From Euperipatoides rowelli (lineage: Eukaryota; Onychophora; Udeonychophora; Euonychophora; Peripatopsidae): 14,086 nt of DNA. Shown one piece after another: positions 1-7,864 of this stretch (positions are counted from its first letter, which is position 1; each line of letters starts with the position of its first letter). Made by a program: the position numbers and the translations under genes. Below the pieces are notes generated by a model. That model was given only the letters and a program-made list of their open reading frames with translations, was not told the origin of the DNA and did no database searches. The stretch is from the NCBI GenBank assembly GCA_003024985.2, contig PXIH01S0016154.1, one strand, 5' to 3'.

Positions 1-94
1 GAAATTTTGATTCTTTGTGTGTCAACTTTTTGAAGTATCTTAATGAACAAGAATTAATTTTCTTATCAATAAAGATTTTGAATTGAATTGAATT
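1..94 (+). mobile_element. probable 3' tail of a non-LTR retrotransposon
   Basis: An AATAAA hexamer at 68-73 is followed by a short pentamer microsatellite, (GAATT)x3, at 80-94. Many invertebrate non-LTR elements end in AATAAA plus a short tandem repeat such as (TTGAA)n instead of a plain poly(A). The reading is inferred from that architecture: no coding sequence is visible in the 67 bases before it and the body of the element would lie left of the window. It could also be a chance microsatellite next to AT-rich sequence. Confidence 0.38.
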
Positions 95-141
95 ACTGTT
101 CAAGACAATGTAAAATTTTAGTTAATTAGCTAATTTTTGTA

Positions 142-210
142 AGTGGTCCAGCGGACCACTCCTAAATAGTTTTTGGTGGTCCGTGGGCATTTTTAGTGAT
201 CTCGGACCAC
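142..210. repeat. two adjacent short inverted repeats built on GTGGTCC/GGACCAC
   Basis: AGTGGTCC at 142-149 pairs with GGACCACT at 153-160 across a 3-nt loop. GTGGTCCG at 176-183 pairs with CGGACCAC at 203-210 across a 19-nt loop. The same heptamer therefore occurs four times in alternating orientation within 69 bp, in an otherwise AT-rich stretch. This resembles the folded tip of a small MITE or SINE-like element, but no target duplication or second end could be found. Confidence 0.6.
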
Positions 211-435
211 AGGACCCCCTTAAATTCGAATACTGTATTTCATATAATACTTGTTTAATAAATCTTTTTTTATTTTAATGAATTAATAAATTGTTTAATC
301 CATTACAATAATTCTTTTTTTTTTGTGAAAGAGGGGTAGATGTATGTTATACATTTTAGGAAAAAATTGTGATATTTATGGATGATCACTTATACGGTAT
401 ACAAGCAAGCGTACAAATAAATTTTCATAATTCAT
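211..435. other. AT-rich non-coding sequence, nothing recognised
   Basis: This stretch has homopolymer runs and no supported ORF. It lies downstream, on the minus strand, of the exon at 576-720 and is either beyond its 3' UTR or part of it if a distal poly(A) site is used. Confidence 0.5.
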
Positions 436-441
436 TTTATT
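436..441 (-). terminator. candidate poly(A) signal AATAAA (minus strand)
   Basis: TTTATT on the plus strand reads AATAAA on the minus strand, about 135 bases after the TAG stop of the exon at 576-720. A second AATAAA at 567-572 lies almost on the stop codon, which would leave a very short 3' UTR. The distal one is the more usual distance. In such AT-rich DNA the hexamer alone is weak evidence. Confidence 0.4.
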
Positions 442-575
442 ATGCAAAATTCATTATATATCCAAAAAATAAAACTATTTTTTCATTTGACAACCAATTT
501 CAGAAAATTTAAAATGATTGATTATATGATGTGAAAATGCCTATAAAAGTAATAAACATGCTAGATTTTATTTAG

Positions 576-720
576 CTAAAACTTGCGAGGACTTGGCTCA
601 TATTCTCCCACATTAGAGTTGCGCATTCTTTCTCTTACTTTCATGTTGTAGCTGCGGTTTTTATCCACAGAATTCTTTGCTAAGACAAATCCTCCAATCC
701 CAATAAATACTATGAATGAC
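576..720 (-). CDS. last coding exon of a small single-pass membrane protein (host gene, partial)
   Basis: On the minus strand a pyrimidine-rich stretch ending in AG at 722-721 forms a good splice acceptor. It is followed by a 145-nt open frame that starts with the last base of a split codon and ends at TAG (578-576). The 47 residues begin with a glycine-rich hydrophobic segment (SFIVFIGIGGFVLA, roughly residues 1-14) and continue with a basic, polar tail (VDKNRSYNMKVRERMR, then SNVGEYEPSPRKF at the C terminus). The layout suggests one transmembrane helix with a positively charged tail, as in short mitochondrial or ER inner-membrane proteins. The composition and mixed codon third positions look coding, unlike the surrounding DNA. 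I do not recognise the family with confidence; a short uncharacterised DUF-type family is possible. The upstream exon would lie further right, so element A at 1507-6082 may sit in its intron. AATAAA hexamers follow the stop. Confidence 0.6.
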
Positions 721-1501
721 CTGAAACAGAAATAGATTGTTGATTTTTGAAGTTCAAATGTTATAGATGGTTAATATATATATGGTGATTTAGTTATTTT
801 TTATAAAGATTAAGAAAAAATTGTTGAATGATGTCAGAATCAAAAACATGGGAATAAAATAAAATGTTTTATATATTACAGTGAAAAATGAGGAAAAACA
901 TTTGATATGACAGTTAAAAGTGTTATCTACTTTTAAATTTTGTAAATATGATCATGAAATTAACTCTAAATAAAAGCCTAAATGAAATATTCTTTATTTC
1001 TCAGATTTTAAACACTGAAACCTAAACATCAAATTATAATGGTATGTTTTGAGTTTCAGCTATTACGGAATGTAAATTGCTTTTCAAATAATGAGCAATA
1101 AACACGCTAAGCCTAAAAACTATCCTAACCCTATTTTAACGTAATTGAAAGTTTTATTGTGTTCAAGTACAAAAATGATGGACAATTACAGTTTCTGTAG
1201 AGTGGACGAAGATAAATACCTGTTACCCTGACCCTATATATTTTTGAAGAGACCTACACTTGTTCAAACTCACACAACTATGTAAGGCTGAGCTTACTAT
1301 GCTTATGCTTATTTTGTAATGCTAATAGTGCCTATAACAGGGAGATTATGTTGTGCAGTAATCACTGGCTTCTCAATGCTACTCCTGGCTGGACAACTAA
1401 TAAACACCTCCATCTTGCAATTATGTAGCTTTAGAGAGCTATTAGTGACACCCAAACTGATTTGCATATGAGTTTAACTGAAAATCACTATACCAAAATT
1501 A
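721..1501. other. probable intron or intergenic sequence, no gene seen
   Basis: It is AT-rich with short AT dinucleotide runs (near 772-784) and many stops in all frames. The only signal is the splice acceptor at its left edge (minus strand, 721-722). No second exon with splice sites could be supported, and no repeat of known structure was seen. Confidence 0.5.
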
Positions 1502-1506
1502 CCACC
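1502..1506. repeat. target-site duplication of element A, CCACC (left copy)
   Basis: CCACC lies directly outside the TG end of the left LTR and is repeated perfectly at 6083-6087 outside the CA end of the right LTR. A 5-bp duplication is typical for Ty3/Gypsy integrases. It fixes the element borders and shows one intact insertion event. Confidence 0.9.
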
Positions 1507-1764
1507 TGTTATAATATTAATATCACTACTAATACTTTTATATGTTAAGTAATTGTGTTTAATATAACAATACTTACATAAACAGGATACAAATATGCAT
1601 ATAGCAACACTACTATATTAAATATGACATAGAAACATTAAACAGGGATTTAACATAATACATGCAACATTATTCTAACTACTGTCTGCTAGCGAGTCAC
1701 ATGTCTCATCCTCACTGCTGTCTCATGCCTTCTATCTGCAGTAGTCAAAACACTTTACACAACA
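1507..1764 (-). repeat. 3' LTR of element A
   Basis: The 258-bp LTR matches 5819-6082 almost end to end, with TG at 1507-1508 and CA at 1763-1764. It lacks the AGGCCT hexamer present in the 5' copy. Read in element orientation it starts TGTTGTGTAAA and ends TATTATAACA. Confidence 0.92.
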
Positions 1765-1785
1765 TGTTTCTTTTTTTTTTACAGT
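1765..1785 (-). other. polypurine tract of element A
   Basis: Read on the minus strand, an uninterrupted run of A's followed by GAAACA abuts the 3' LTR. A purine-rich run just upstream of the 3' LTR is where plus-strand DNA synthesis is primed in LTR elements. It is A-rich rather than G-rich, so the exact primer end is uncertain. Confidence 0.55.
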
Positions 1786-1943
1786 AGGTTTAACTTTACC
1801 TTACCAGAAACAAAAATCAAACAGATTAACAATTTGGTAATAATATAGCCTACTACCATCTAACTTAAAATTTTTTTTTTTTTTATAAAATAATAGTCAA
1901 GACAAAGTGTCTATTTACAAGTCCAACTTATTTGTAAGTTTTA

Positions 1944-3118
1944 TCATGCGACCTGATCTGGTCTGTTTTGATTCATCCAACTCCAAAGCCTCCGCACCTT
2001 ATCCATTATTCCTTCCAAATCTGTATCCATTCTTGCTCTATTTTCAACTGGTTTCCATCCTGGACCTATTCTACGAGGCTTAAGATGTATCTGATTTCTT
2101 CTCAAAACCTTGCCTTTGTCAGTGACAAGAAGATAAGAATTATACACAGGACTCTCCTTGGTCATTGCTGGCTTCCAATTCCTAATTCCACATTGATAAT
2201 ATACCGGCTGGCCTATATAGTTGATAAAACTCTTGGTTTCCTAGATACCTTCATCACTTGAGAATTTTTGCNTAAATGATCCTTGTACTCAGATATAACA
2301 TATTTAGGTTTACTTGTTTTCTCTGACATTGGCAACTCTGTCCTTAACCGCCTTCCCGTTAATATTTGAGCAGGAGACTCTGTACCCACTTTTGGTGTGT
2401 CATTATAAGTCATTACTGAAATCATTAAATCTCCACTTTCAGTTTCCTTTTCCATCAAAGCCATAAACGTTTGCTTCATTTTTTTCTGTCATGCCATTAG
2501 AGAACGGAAATGATGGACTCGATGTAATCATAAGTTTTTAAAAAATTAATATATGCAATTTGAATTAAATGGGGGTCCATTGTCCGAGAATAAAAGTTTC
2601 TGGTATTCCAAGAACAGAGAACACATTCTTCAGTGTTGATATTATAGTTTCACTGGTTTTTTTCCATTACTATGTTTATCACAACAAACTTGAACAATCA
2701 TGACTAAAAAATTCATACCATTTACATACTTGAAATCTACACCTACTTTTTCCCAAAGAAGGTTTGGTATAGGATGTGGTGTTAGAGTCTTTTTACTGTT
2801 TTGACTTAGCACAAGATTAACAGACATCACACTTTTCTACTAATTTAATATCTCTTGACAACCTCGGCCAAAATACAGCTTCATGTGCTCTTGTCGGCAT
2901 GCTCGAATTCCTTGATGTGACGAGTGAATAACTTTAAGCATTTCAACCTGCAGTTTATTAGGGATACAAATAGCATTAACTTTGTAAGATAGTCCCTCTT
3001 CAAAATAGAATTCATTTCTGTACTGCCAGAATTTATGCAACTGTTTGGGAACTTGCCTTATAGTCTTTGGCCAACCATTCTTACAATATTTTATTACTAA
3101 GGACAGATCTGGGTCCAA
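1944..3118 (-). pseudogene. integrase relic of element A
   Basis: Integrase would insert the element cDNA into chromosomal DNA. Four frame-shifted blocks are visible. At 3118-2820 is the zinc-binding domain with the H-x3-H-type segment (HSSHQGIRACRQEH) and the closing CDVC pair just after. At 2830-2642 is the start of the catalytic core (WEKVGVDFKYVNGMNF) with the first Asp. Around 2590-2490 are the second Asp in SDNGPPF and the Glu in a SNGMTEK-like segment. At 2479-2213 and 2165-1944 is the C-terminal part (TPKVGTESPAQIL; KVLRRNQIHLKP), typical of the Gypsy integrase tail. All three DDE residues can be found but never in one frame, and an in-frame stop follows the second Asp. An n call sits at 2272. 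It is non-functional as assembled. Confidence 0.87.
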
Positions 3119-4464
3119 TTAGGTTTCCTTCATCAGCTTCTTTTTGTGTGTTGATGATATCTCAAAATTTGGCATCACATTATCATCTAAAGAAATTGTA
3201 TCTATCGTTTCGACTATTGGCTGTCTACTTAACATGTCAGCTGCTTGCAGCATGCTACTAGGAATATATTTTAAATCTACTGTATATCTCATCAGGTGTA
3301 ATACCAATCTTTGTAATCGAGGCATTAACTGCTCTAATGGCTTTTTAACAATTGCCAATAACAGTCAGTCTCCACTGTAACCTTTCTTCTTAGTGTGTAT
3401 TAGTTAAAATGTTCACACCCATGGACAACAGCCAGCAACTCCTTTTTAATCTATCATTTTTGAACTTCTGTGAGTGTAGCTGATGCATATGCCACTGGAC
3501 CATTATCCTGCAGCAGAGCCTAAACCAAATCCACTTGCATCCACAGATAAAATTACTTCTTTGTCACTATCAAAATGTTTGAACTTTAACATATTAAACG
3601 CCTTTTCCTGTGGCCCATTCTCCTCCAATGTCCACTCCCTGCGCTTGCTTAGAAGTTTTCTTAAGTATACAGTTTCTGTTGACAAATCTGGTATATATTT
3701 TGTAAGGTATGTAACTAAGACCAAGAACATTTGTCTTTTTTTACATTTAGGTATTGGCATTTTCATGATAGCTTCAGCTTTCTTCGGATCCATGGCTATC
3801 CTATTTTCAGATATTATGTGTCCTAGATATCTAATCTCTCTTAATGCTAACTGCATTTTTTCTTTTTTAGCTTAAGACCAGCAGCACTAATTCTCCGCAA
3901 CACATTTTCTAAATGTTCATTATGTTCCTCAATTGTAGAGCCAAAGACTAGTATGTCATCAAGATAGTTGACAACTCCAGGTAGTCCNTCCAAAATATTT
4001 GATACAACTCTTTGAAAACCTCTGGAGCACTCAAAAGTCCATAAGGAAGTCTAGTACTGTATATCTAAACCTTCCATATGGTGTTGCTACTGTACACATT
4101 AAACATCTTTGTTCATCAATTTGTACTTGATGGAACACATTAGAAGCATCTAACACAGTGTAAAACTTTACTTTACACAACTCAGAAAAGATGGTTTCTG
4201 TAGTAGGAATCCAACATCGTTCTCTGACAATATACTTATTTAAATGTCTAGGGTCAATACATATCATGATTTGATTGTTTGGTTTCTAACTAAAACTATT
4301 GGGTTTATCCAATCTGTGGGTTTATTCACTGGGACAAGTATTCCATTTTTTACCATTAAATCAAGTTCATCCATAACTAGTTTTTGAAGTGCAATGGGTA
4401 TTTTCCATGCTGGCACTGCATTAGGAGCTAACCTAATTTTATATTTTTCTTTTAACTTCCCCAC
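3119..4464 (-). pseudogene. reverse transcriptase-RNase H relic of element A
   Basis: RT copies element RNA into DNA and RNase H removes the template. In order: 4464-4264 carries the RT N-terminal motif (NKPTDWINPIVLV); 4267-4031 carries CIDPRHLNKYIV and the first catalytic Asp in VLDASNVFHQV; the YLDD box lies at 3966-3955 and is intact; 3856-3503 carries the RT connection (RYLGHIISE) and the RNase H start with VDASGFGLGS; 3500-3360 shows KELLAVV and ETDC-like segments; 3358-3119 closes RNase H (DLKYIPSSMLQAADMLSRQP). Frameshifts lie near 4265, 4030, 3870 and 3500. Catalytic residues survive better than the reading frame. Element B keeps the matching region at 12611-13469. Confidence 0.9.
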
Positions 4465-4506
4465 ACCCTAAAAACTTGTTTGTATTTATCCAAAATTTCT
4501 TCAGGT

Positions 4507-4961
4507 TTAGATGATGTCATAGACAAGAGATAACTCCATGGCACTAGGACAAGTAGGATTTAGAAGACCAAAGCCAAATGTAGCCCGACGTCCAATAAGT
4601 GATTGAAATCTTTTGTCATCCACTATACAAAATTCTAGGTTTAATACTTTCACTTTTAGTTCACATTTCATATTTACTACTCCAAACACTGGAATGTTAT
4701 GCTGGGTATATGACATTAAATTTATATTAGTTTCCTTTATTACCGTACTATATTTTTATCAATTTTCTCCAGCAAATCACTGTGTAAAATATTTACATCA
4801 GCTCCAGAGTCTATTTTTAATTTCACTAGCTTATTATTTACACTGAATTTTAATTTCTTCCTACCATTATTTTCTATCTCCCATACCATAACAGTATATA
4901 TTGCACTGTCTTCATCAGGCTTTTCCAGTGCAACTATATTTGCAATTAGTTTTTTACACAT
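4507..4961 (-). pseudogene. aspartic protease relic of element A
   Basis: This retropepsin-type protease would cleave the element polyprotein. The frame at 4961-4740 holds the catalytic motif KIDSGADVNIL, with the Asp codon at 4811-4809, after a linker (IANIVALEKPDE) that follows the zinc knuckles. A second frame at 4716-4507 continues with SYTQHNIPVFGVV and the C-terminal half (RFQSLIGRRATFGFGLLNP). The two halves are separated by a frameshift near 4720-4740. The frame begins in the -1 phase relative to gag (see the heptamer at 4949-4955). Confidence 0.88.
4949..4955 (-). promoter_or_regulatory. candidate -1 frameshift heptamer A_AAA_AAC at the gag/protease junction
   Basis: On the minus strand the second zinc knuckle ends in frame GTA AAA AAC TAA. 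This places the heptamer A AAA AAC in the phase used by classical -1 slippery sites, directly before a stop at 4948-4946. Slipping back one base opens the frame of the protease block (KKLIANIV...). Element B lacks the arrangement: its gag and this linker share one frame and the bases read AAAAAAAGA. So it may be a chance product of a 2-base insertion in A. Confidence 0.3.
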
Positions 4962-5706
4962 TTTAAGGCAAAGTGATTATTTTTATTGCATTTATTACAA
5001 ATTTTACCAAATGCCGGACATTTTCTTGATTCATGTTTTTAAACCACACCTACTGCATGCCTACTTGTTATTCTTATCAATTTTTATTTTATTTTTAAAT
5101 TTATTTACTGAGCCTGTAGGTTTCTGTCTATAATCTTTTGAAGTTATTTCATTTACATCAGCTACTACTGTACTATTTTGGATATCTTTTANTTGAGCTT
5201 TAGATACTACATAAGCTTGACAAATTTGTATAGCACTATCAAGTTTTAAATCCGAGTCACACAAGTTTTTCCTGCAAACATTTATAGTGCGTGCCAAGAA
5301 ACATGTGATCGCTTATTATAGAATCACATTCCATAAACTCACAAGATACCGCTAAACCCTTCAGAGACGTCACATATTGATCAATTGTTTCATTATCTCG
5401 CTGAATTCTATTAAAAAAATTTATATCTTTCATATATATTTTTTTTTCGTGGCTCGCAATATTGATCAAACTTTTCTAATAATTTAGTTAGTTTTGCTTT
5501 ATCAGCTTCGGCTTCAAATTTGAATGTATTAAATATGCGCAAGCCTTCCTAATTAAATTCAATATTGACGCTACTTTAGTTACTTCTGACTTTTTACAGA
5601 TTACGGTAGCTGTTATAAAATAATGAAATTGCTGCTTTCCCAATTTCCAGTTCTGACCAATATTATCAGAGAATCTTAAAGCATTTGGTGGTTTAAATAA
5701 TTCCAT
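4958..5706 (-). pseudogene. gag relic of element A with two CCHC zinc knuckles
   Basis: Gag would form the particle and bind element RNA. The ATG at 5706-5704 opens MELFKPPNALRFSDNIGQNW, an N-terminal style common in K02A2.6-like gag proteins. Further blocks at 5469-5257 (DNETIDQYVTSLKGLAVSCE) and 5297-5061 (LDSAIQICQAY) are in shifted frames. The first knuckle (C5057, C5048, then H and C after a one-base insertion) and the second (ICNKCNKNNHFALKC, 5005-4958) give the C-x2-C-x4-H-x4-C pattern. The frame is broken at least three times, and one n sits at 5192. The start codon region contains the TTAA (5693-5696) that is occupied by a piggyBac-like element in copy B. Confidence 0.88.
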
Positions 5707-5806
5707 ATTATGTTTTATACAGTAATCAGAATAAATTTTGACAAAATTTACTTTTTAATACTGCAACTTTGTTACATATACACGTATCCGCTTCACAATT
5801 TGTAGA

Positions 5807-5818
5807 CCGCTGCCACCA
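5807..5818 (-). other. primer-binding site of element A
   Basis: TGGTGGCAGCGG, read on the minus strand, directly follows the TATAACA end of the 5' LTR with no spacer. It starts with TGG, complementary to the CCA end of a tRNA. I cannot assign the tRNA species. Copy B has the decayed version TGATCACAGCAG at 10575-10586. Confidence 0.65.
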
Positions 5819-6082
5819 TGTTATAATATTAATATCACTACTAATACTTTTATATGTTAAGTAATTGTGTTTAATATAACAATACTTACATAAACAGGAT
5901 AGGCCTACAAATATGCATATAGCAACACTACTATTTAAAATATGACATAGTAGCATTAAACAGGAATTTAACATAATACATGCAACATTATTCTAACTGC
6001 TGTCTGCTAGCGAGTCACATGTCTCGTCCTCCCTGCTGTCTCACACCCTCTATCTGCAGTAGTCAAAACATTTTATACAACA
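5819..6082 (-). repeat. 5' LTR of element A
   Basis: The 264-bp LTR opens (minus strand) with TGTTGTATAAAA, which places a TATA-like sequence right at the LTR start, and closes with TATTATAACA. It carries an extra AGGCCT at about 5901-5907 that is absent from both the 3' LTR and the LTR of element B. The LTR would act as the element promoter, but no transcription start can be fixed. Confidence 0.92.
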
Positions 6083-6087
6083 CCACC
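6083..6087. repeat. target-site duplication of element A, CCACC (right copy)
   Basis: This is a perfect match to 1502-1506 and sits immediately outside the 5' LTR. Confidence 0.9.
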
Positions 6088-6270
6088 CTTATAATTTTAT
6101 TATTTCCTTTTCCTTATTAGGTTATATTAATAAATTATCATTATACATAAGTGTTTTGACGGATTAATATAGTGCACTGATTTTCCCTTATGTTTATTTT
6201 CAGGCCAATGCAAGTTCTTTCTTAATCCTTTGGAATAATTTTTAGATACTCCAGCAACAATTGAAAGAGA

Positions 6271-6914
6271 TCAAGTTTAATTAATTATTCAAAGGCATTT
6301 AATCATGTTAATCATATACCGGTAATATATTTTTGAAATCATTGATTGATTTGTCTCCCTCTCTGAATTTAATTTGCTGGATATCTTCATTTTTATATAA
6401 CCGTACTAAGATTATGAGAATTAACGGTTATAAGTGCTAGTATTTATGTCATTACTACTAGTGATGTTGGTCTTGATATTCCTAATCATTACAAATTTGT
6501 GGATGATTTAACTGTGGTTTCATGTGAGGACAAAGAAAACATAGCAAGAAAGATCCATGATGATTTTGATATAATTTTTGAGAATTCAAAAGAAAAAGGA
6601 ATGATTTTTAATTCATTAAAATCTAGAATTATGATTCACGATTTTGCTAAAGACAAATTTAAACTTTGATATTAGATGTGATAATCATATAATTGTTAGA
6701 AATAATTATAAAAAGATTTTGAGTTTATATAAGATGATCTAAAATGTAATTGTCACTTTTATGGAATTAACAAAAAATCTGAAAAAAAAAAAAACTTTTT
6801 ATTTCAAGTTAAAAATAAAAAAATTATGATTTGGTGTAAAAGAATTAATTCATGTTAATTAAGCCTACACTAGAATATGTTTGTGTTGTTTGGTCTGGTG
6901 ACATTAATTGTGAA
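6271..6914 (+). pseudogene. non-LTR (LINE) reverse transcriptase relic
   Basis: Short conserved RT blocks occur in the right order with frameshifts between them. At 6271-6315 is LINYSKAFNHVNH, the block usually written D-x-SKAFDxVxH. At 6375-6410 is CWISSFLYNRTK, the segment after it. At 6460-6660 is a long open stretch with the palm motif KFVDD (FVDD at 6496-6507) followed by LTVVSCE and a thumb-like region. At 6861-6914 is KPTLEYVCVVWSGD, the typical 'P-x-LEYxxxVW' block. Spacing and order fit CR1/Jockey-group elements (family knowledge). The GVPQGT block expected between the second and third blocks is missing. Both conserved Asp positions in the first block are Asn, each compatible with a G-to-A change. 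The relic stops exactly where hAT-like sequence starts at 6915. Confidence 0.72.
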
Positions 6915-7135
6915 TAGGGATGGACTGAATATTCGGTAGCTATTAGGTATTCAGCGCATTCGGCCAAAAAAATGATATCCGGCCCAGTCAAATATTCGGT
7001 GATATTCAGTATTCGGCCCAGTCCAATATTCGGTGATATAATACTATTAATTAATTAAATTTTTTAACAGTTTTAATAAATGAAATCATATTCGGTATTC
7101 AGAAGAGCAGTTTTTAGCCGAATACTTGATTTAAA
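6915..7135. mobile_element. tip of a hAT-like element with GAATATTCGG-type repeats
   Basis: TAGGGATGGACTGAATATTCGGTAGCTATTAGGTATTC resembles, by memory of many animal genomes, the start of hAT elements whose ends are rich in ATTCGG/CCGAAT. A 26-bp unit CGGCCCAGTC(A/C)AATATTCGGTGATAT is present twice (6980-7005 and 7014-7039, period 34). CCGAATAC near 7117 gives the opposite orientation. The matching right terminus was not found. It could be the far end of the hAT element whose transposase lies at 8067-9940, or a separate MITE. Confidence 0.5.
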
Positions 7136-7457
7136 CCAACAACAAAAAAAGATTAATTAACAACCAACATGCATTTCAAAACTATTTAATTTCCGTTCTA
7201 CATTTACTATTGATGATTACACTGGAGTAGTATGTATTTACGATAAATAATTAAACTAACCATACAAAATATGACAAAAAATAATTAAAAACATAAATTA
7301 CAAACAAAATTTGTGATTAAAATAAGACTGTTAACACTAGTCTTAACAGTACAGTAGTTAGACAAGTTAGAATTTACTACTTATTAATAATTGAATTAAA
7401 TATTGGAAACAATTAAACATTATTAATCATTGGTGTAATGGTGTTAACATCTTTAAA
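7136..7457. other. AT-rich spacer, nothing recognised
   Basis: This stretch has no ORF, no palindrome of note and no similarity to the other repeats in the window that I can see. Confidence 0.5.
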
Positions 7458-7674
7458 GATCAATAAAATTTCATGGGATAAGCTAAAATATATGAAAGAA
7501 CGTACATAATTGTTTTGAAATTACATAAACAGAATGAAAAGCGTATTTATTGTATATGCTGAGAGCTGTTAGCTCTCAGCATATACAGTAAATACGCTTT
7601 TCATTCTGTTTATCTAATTTCAAAACAATTGTTCTTTCATATATTTTAGCTTATCCCATGAAATTTTATTGATC
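7458..7674. repeat. long near-perfect inverted repeat (hairpin or foldback element)
   Basis: The left arm 7458-7567 (110 nt) is the reverse complement of the right arm 7571-7674 (104 nt) around a GTT spacer (7568-7570). The only differences I see are a 6-nt insertion GTACAT in the left arm near 7502-7507 and two substitutions (near 7523 and 7551). Both arms end at GATC. The arms share no ORF and no recognisable transposon ends. A foldback MITE or a recent palindromic duplication are the likeliest origins. The high arm identity indicates youth or conversion between arms. Confidence 0.92.
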
Positions 7675-7768
7675 AATGTTTATTAACATTCAAATCTCCA
7701 TGACAGTTGCTTTATTTTGATTGGTCAAATCCTTTAAAACCCACTCCAGGTTGAGTAGCTTTTTAAAA

Positions 7769-7864
7769 ATGGTGTCTCACAAGTGCAAGTTAACAGAGGA
7801 AGAAATTCAGCAACAGTTGGATGCTGGTGAAGAAAATTTTAAAAATCAGCAAAAACAAAATTAA
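7769..7864 (+). pseudogene. 31-residue ORF, possible transposase N-terminal relic
   Basis: The ATG at 7769 opens MVSHKCKLTEEEIQQQLDAG and runs into TAA after 31 codons; the tail is Gln/Lys-rich. The LTEEEI segment is reminiscent of the first residues of piggyBac-type transposases (K/R..LT-EEI..L), but nothing further supports this. About 45 nt upstream is an inverted CCAAT motif (ATTGG, 7720-7724), followed by an AT-rich TTTAAAA. It could be a chance ORF. Confidence 0.2.

Larger units (their letters stand above)
1507..6082 (-). mobile_element. Ty3/Gypsy LTR retrotransposon, full-length but decayed (element A)
   Basis: This 4,576-bp element runs on the minus strand and is bounded by LTRs of 264 bp (5', 5819-6082) and 258 bp (3', 1507-1764), each with TG...CA ends and flanked by CCACC. 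In element order it carries a primer-binding region, gag with zinc knuckles, an aspartic protease (DSGA), reverse transcriptase (YLDD intact), RNase H, a zinc-binding integrase with DDE residues, and an A-rich purine tract. Integrase after RNase H is the Ty3/Gypsy order. The gag style, with a knuckle pair joined by a KCPAFGK-type linker, resembles K02A2.6-like/Mag-lineage elements of invertebrates (family knowledge, moderate certainty). There is no envelope gene. Many frameshifts and stops make it non-coding today. The LTRs differ at about 13 positions plus one 6-bp indel, so roughly 5% divergence. Confidence 0.93.

Noticed and set aside
1968-2261. 97-codon plus-strand open frame
   Set aside because: It is antisense to the integrase C-terminal relic and is a shadow frame.
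3483-3875. 130-codon plus-strand open frame
   Set aside because: It lies antisense to the RT/RNase H relic of element A, and its protein has no domain character. The minus-strand reading is clearly the real one.
1507-6082. Endogenous retrovirus with an envelope gene
   Set aside because: After the integrase relic there are fewer than 200 bases to the 3' LTR, so there is no room for env. It is a plain Gypsy retrotransposon.
1502-6087. Prokaryotic mobile island or operon
   Set aside because: There are no ribosome binding sites or dense genes. LTRs, a splice acceptor and ZBED/Gypsy families indicate an animal genome.
7458-7674. Hairpin as a microRNA precursor
   Set aside because: The arms exceed 100 bp and are nearly perfectly complementary, unlike animal pre-miRNAs, which are about 70 nt with bulges. 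A foldback or hairpin-siRNA reading fits better.
7458-7674. Hairpin as a piggyBac or Mariner MITE
   Set aside because: No TTAA or TA duplication could be identified at the arm ends, which finish in GATC on both sides.
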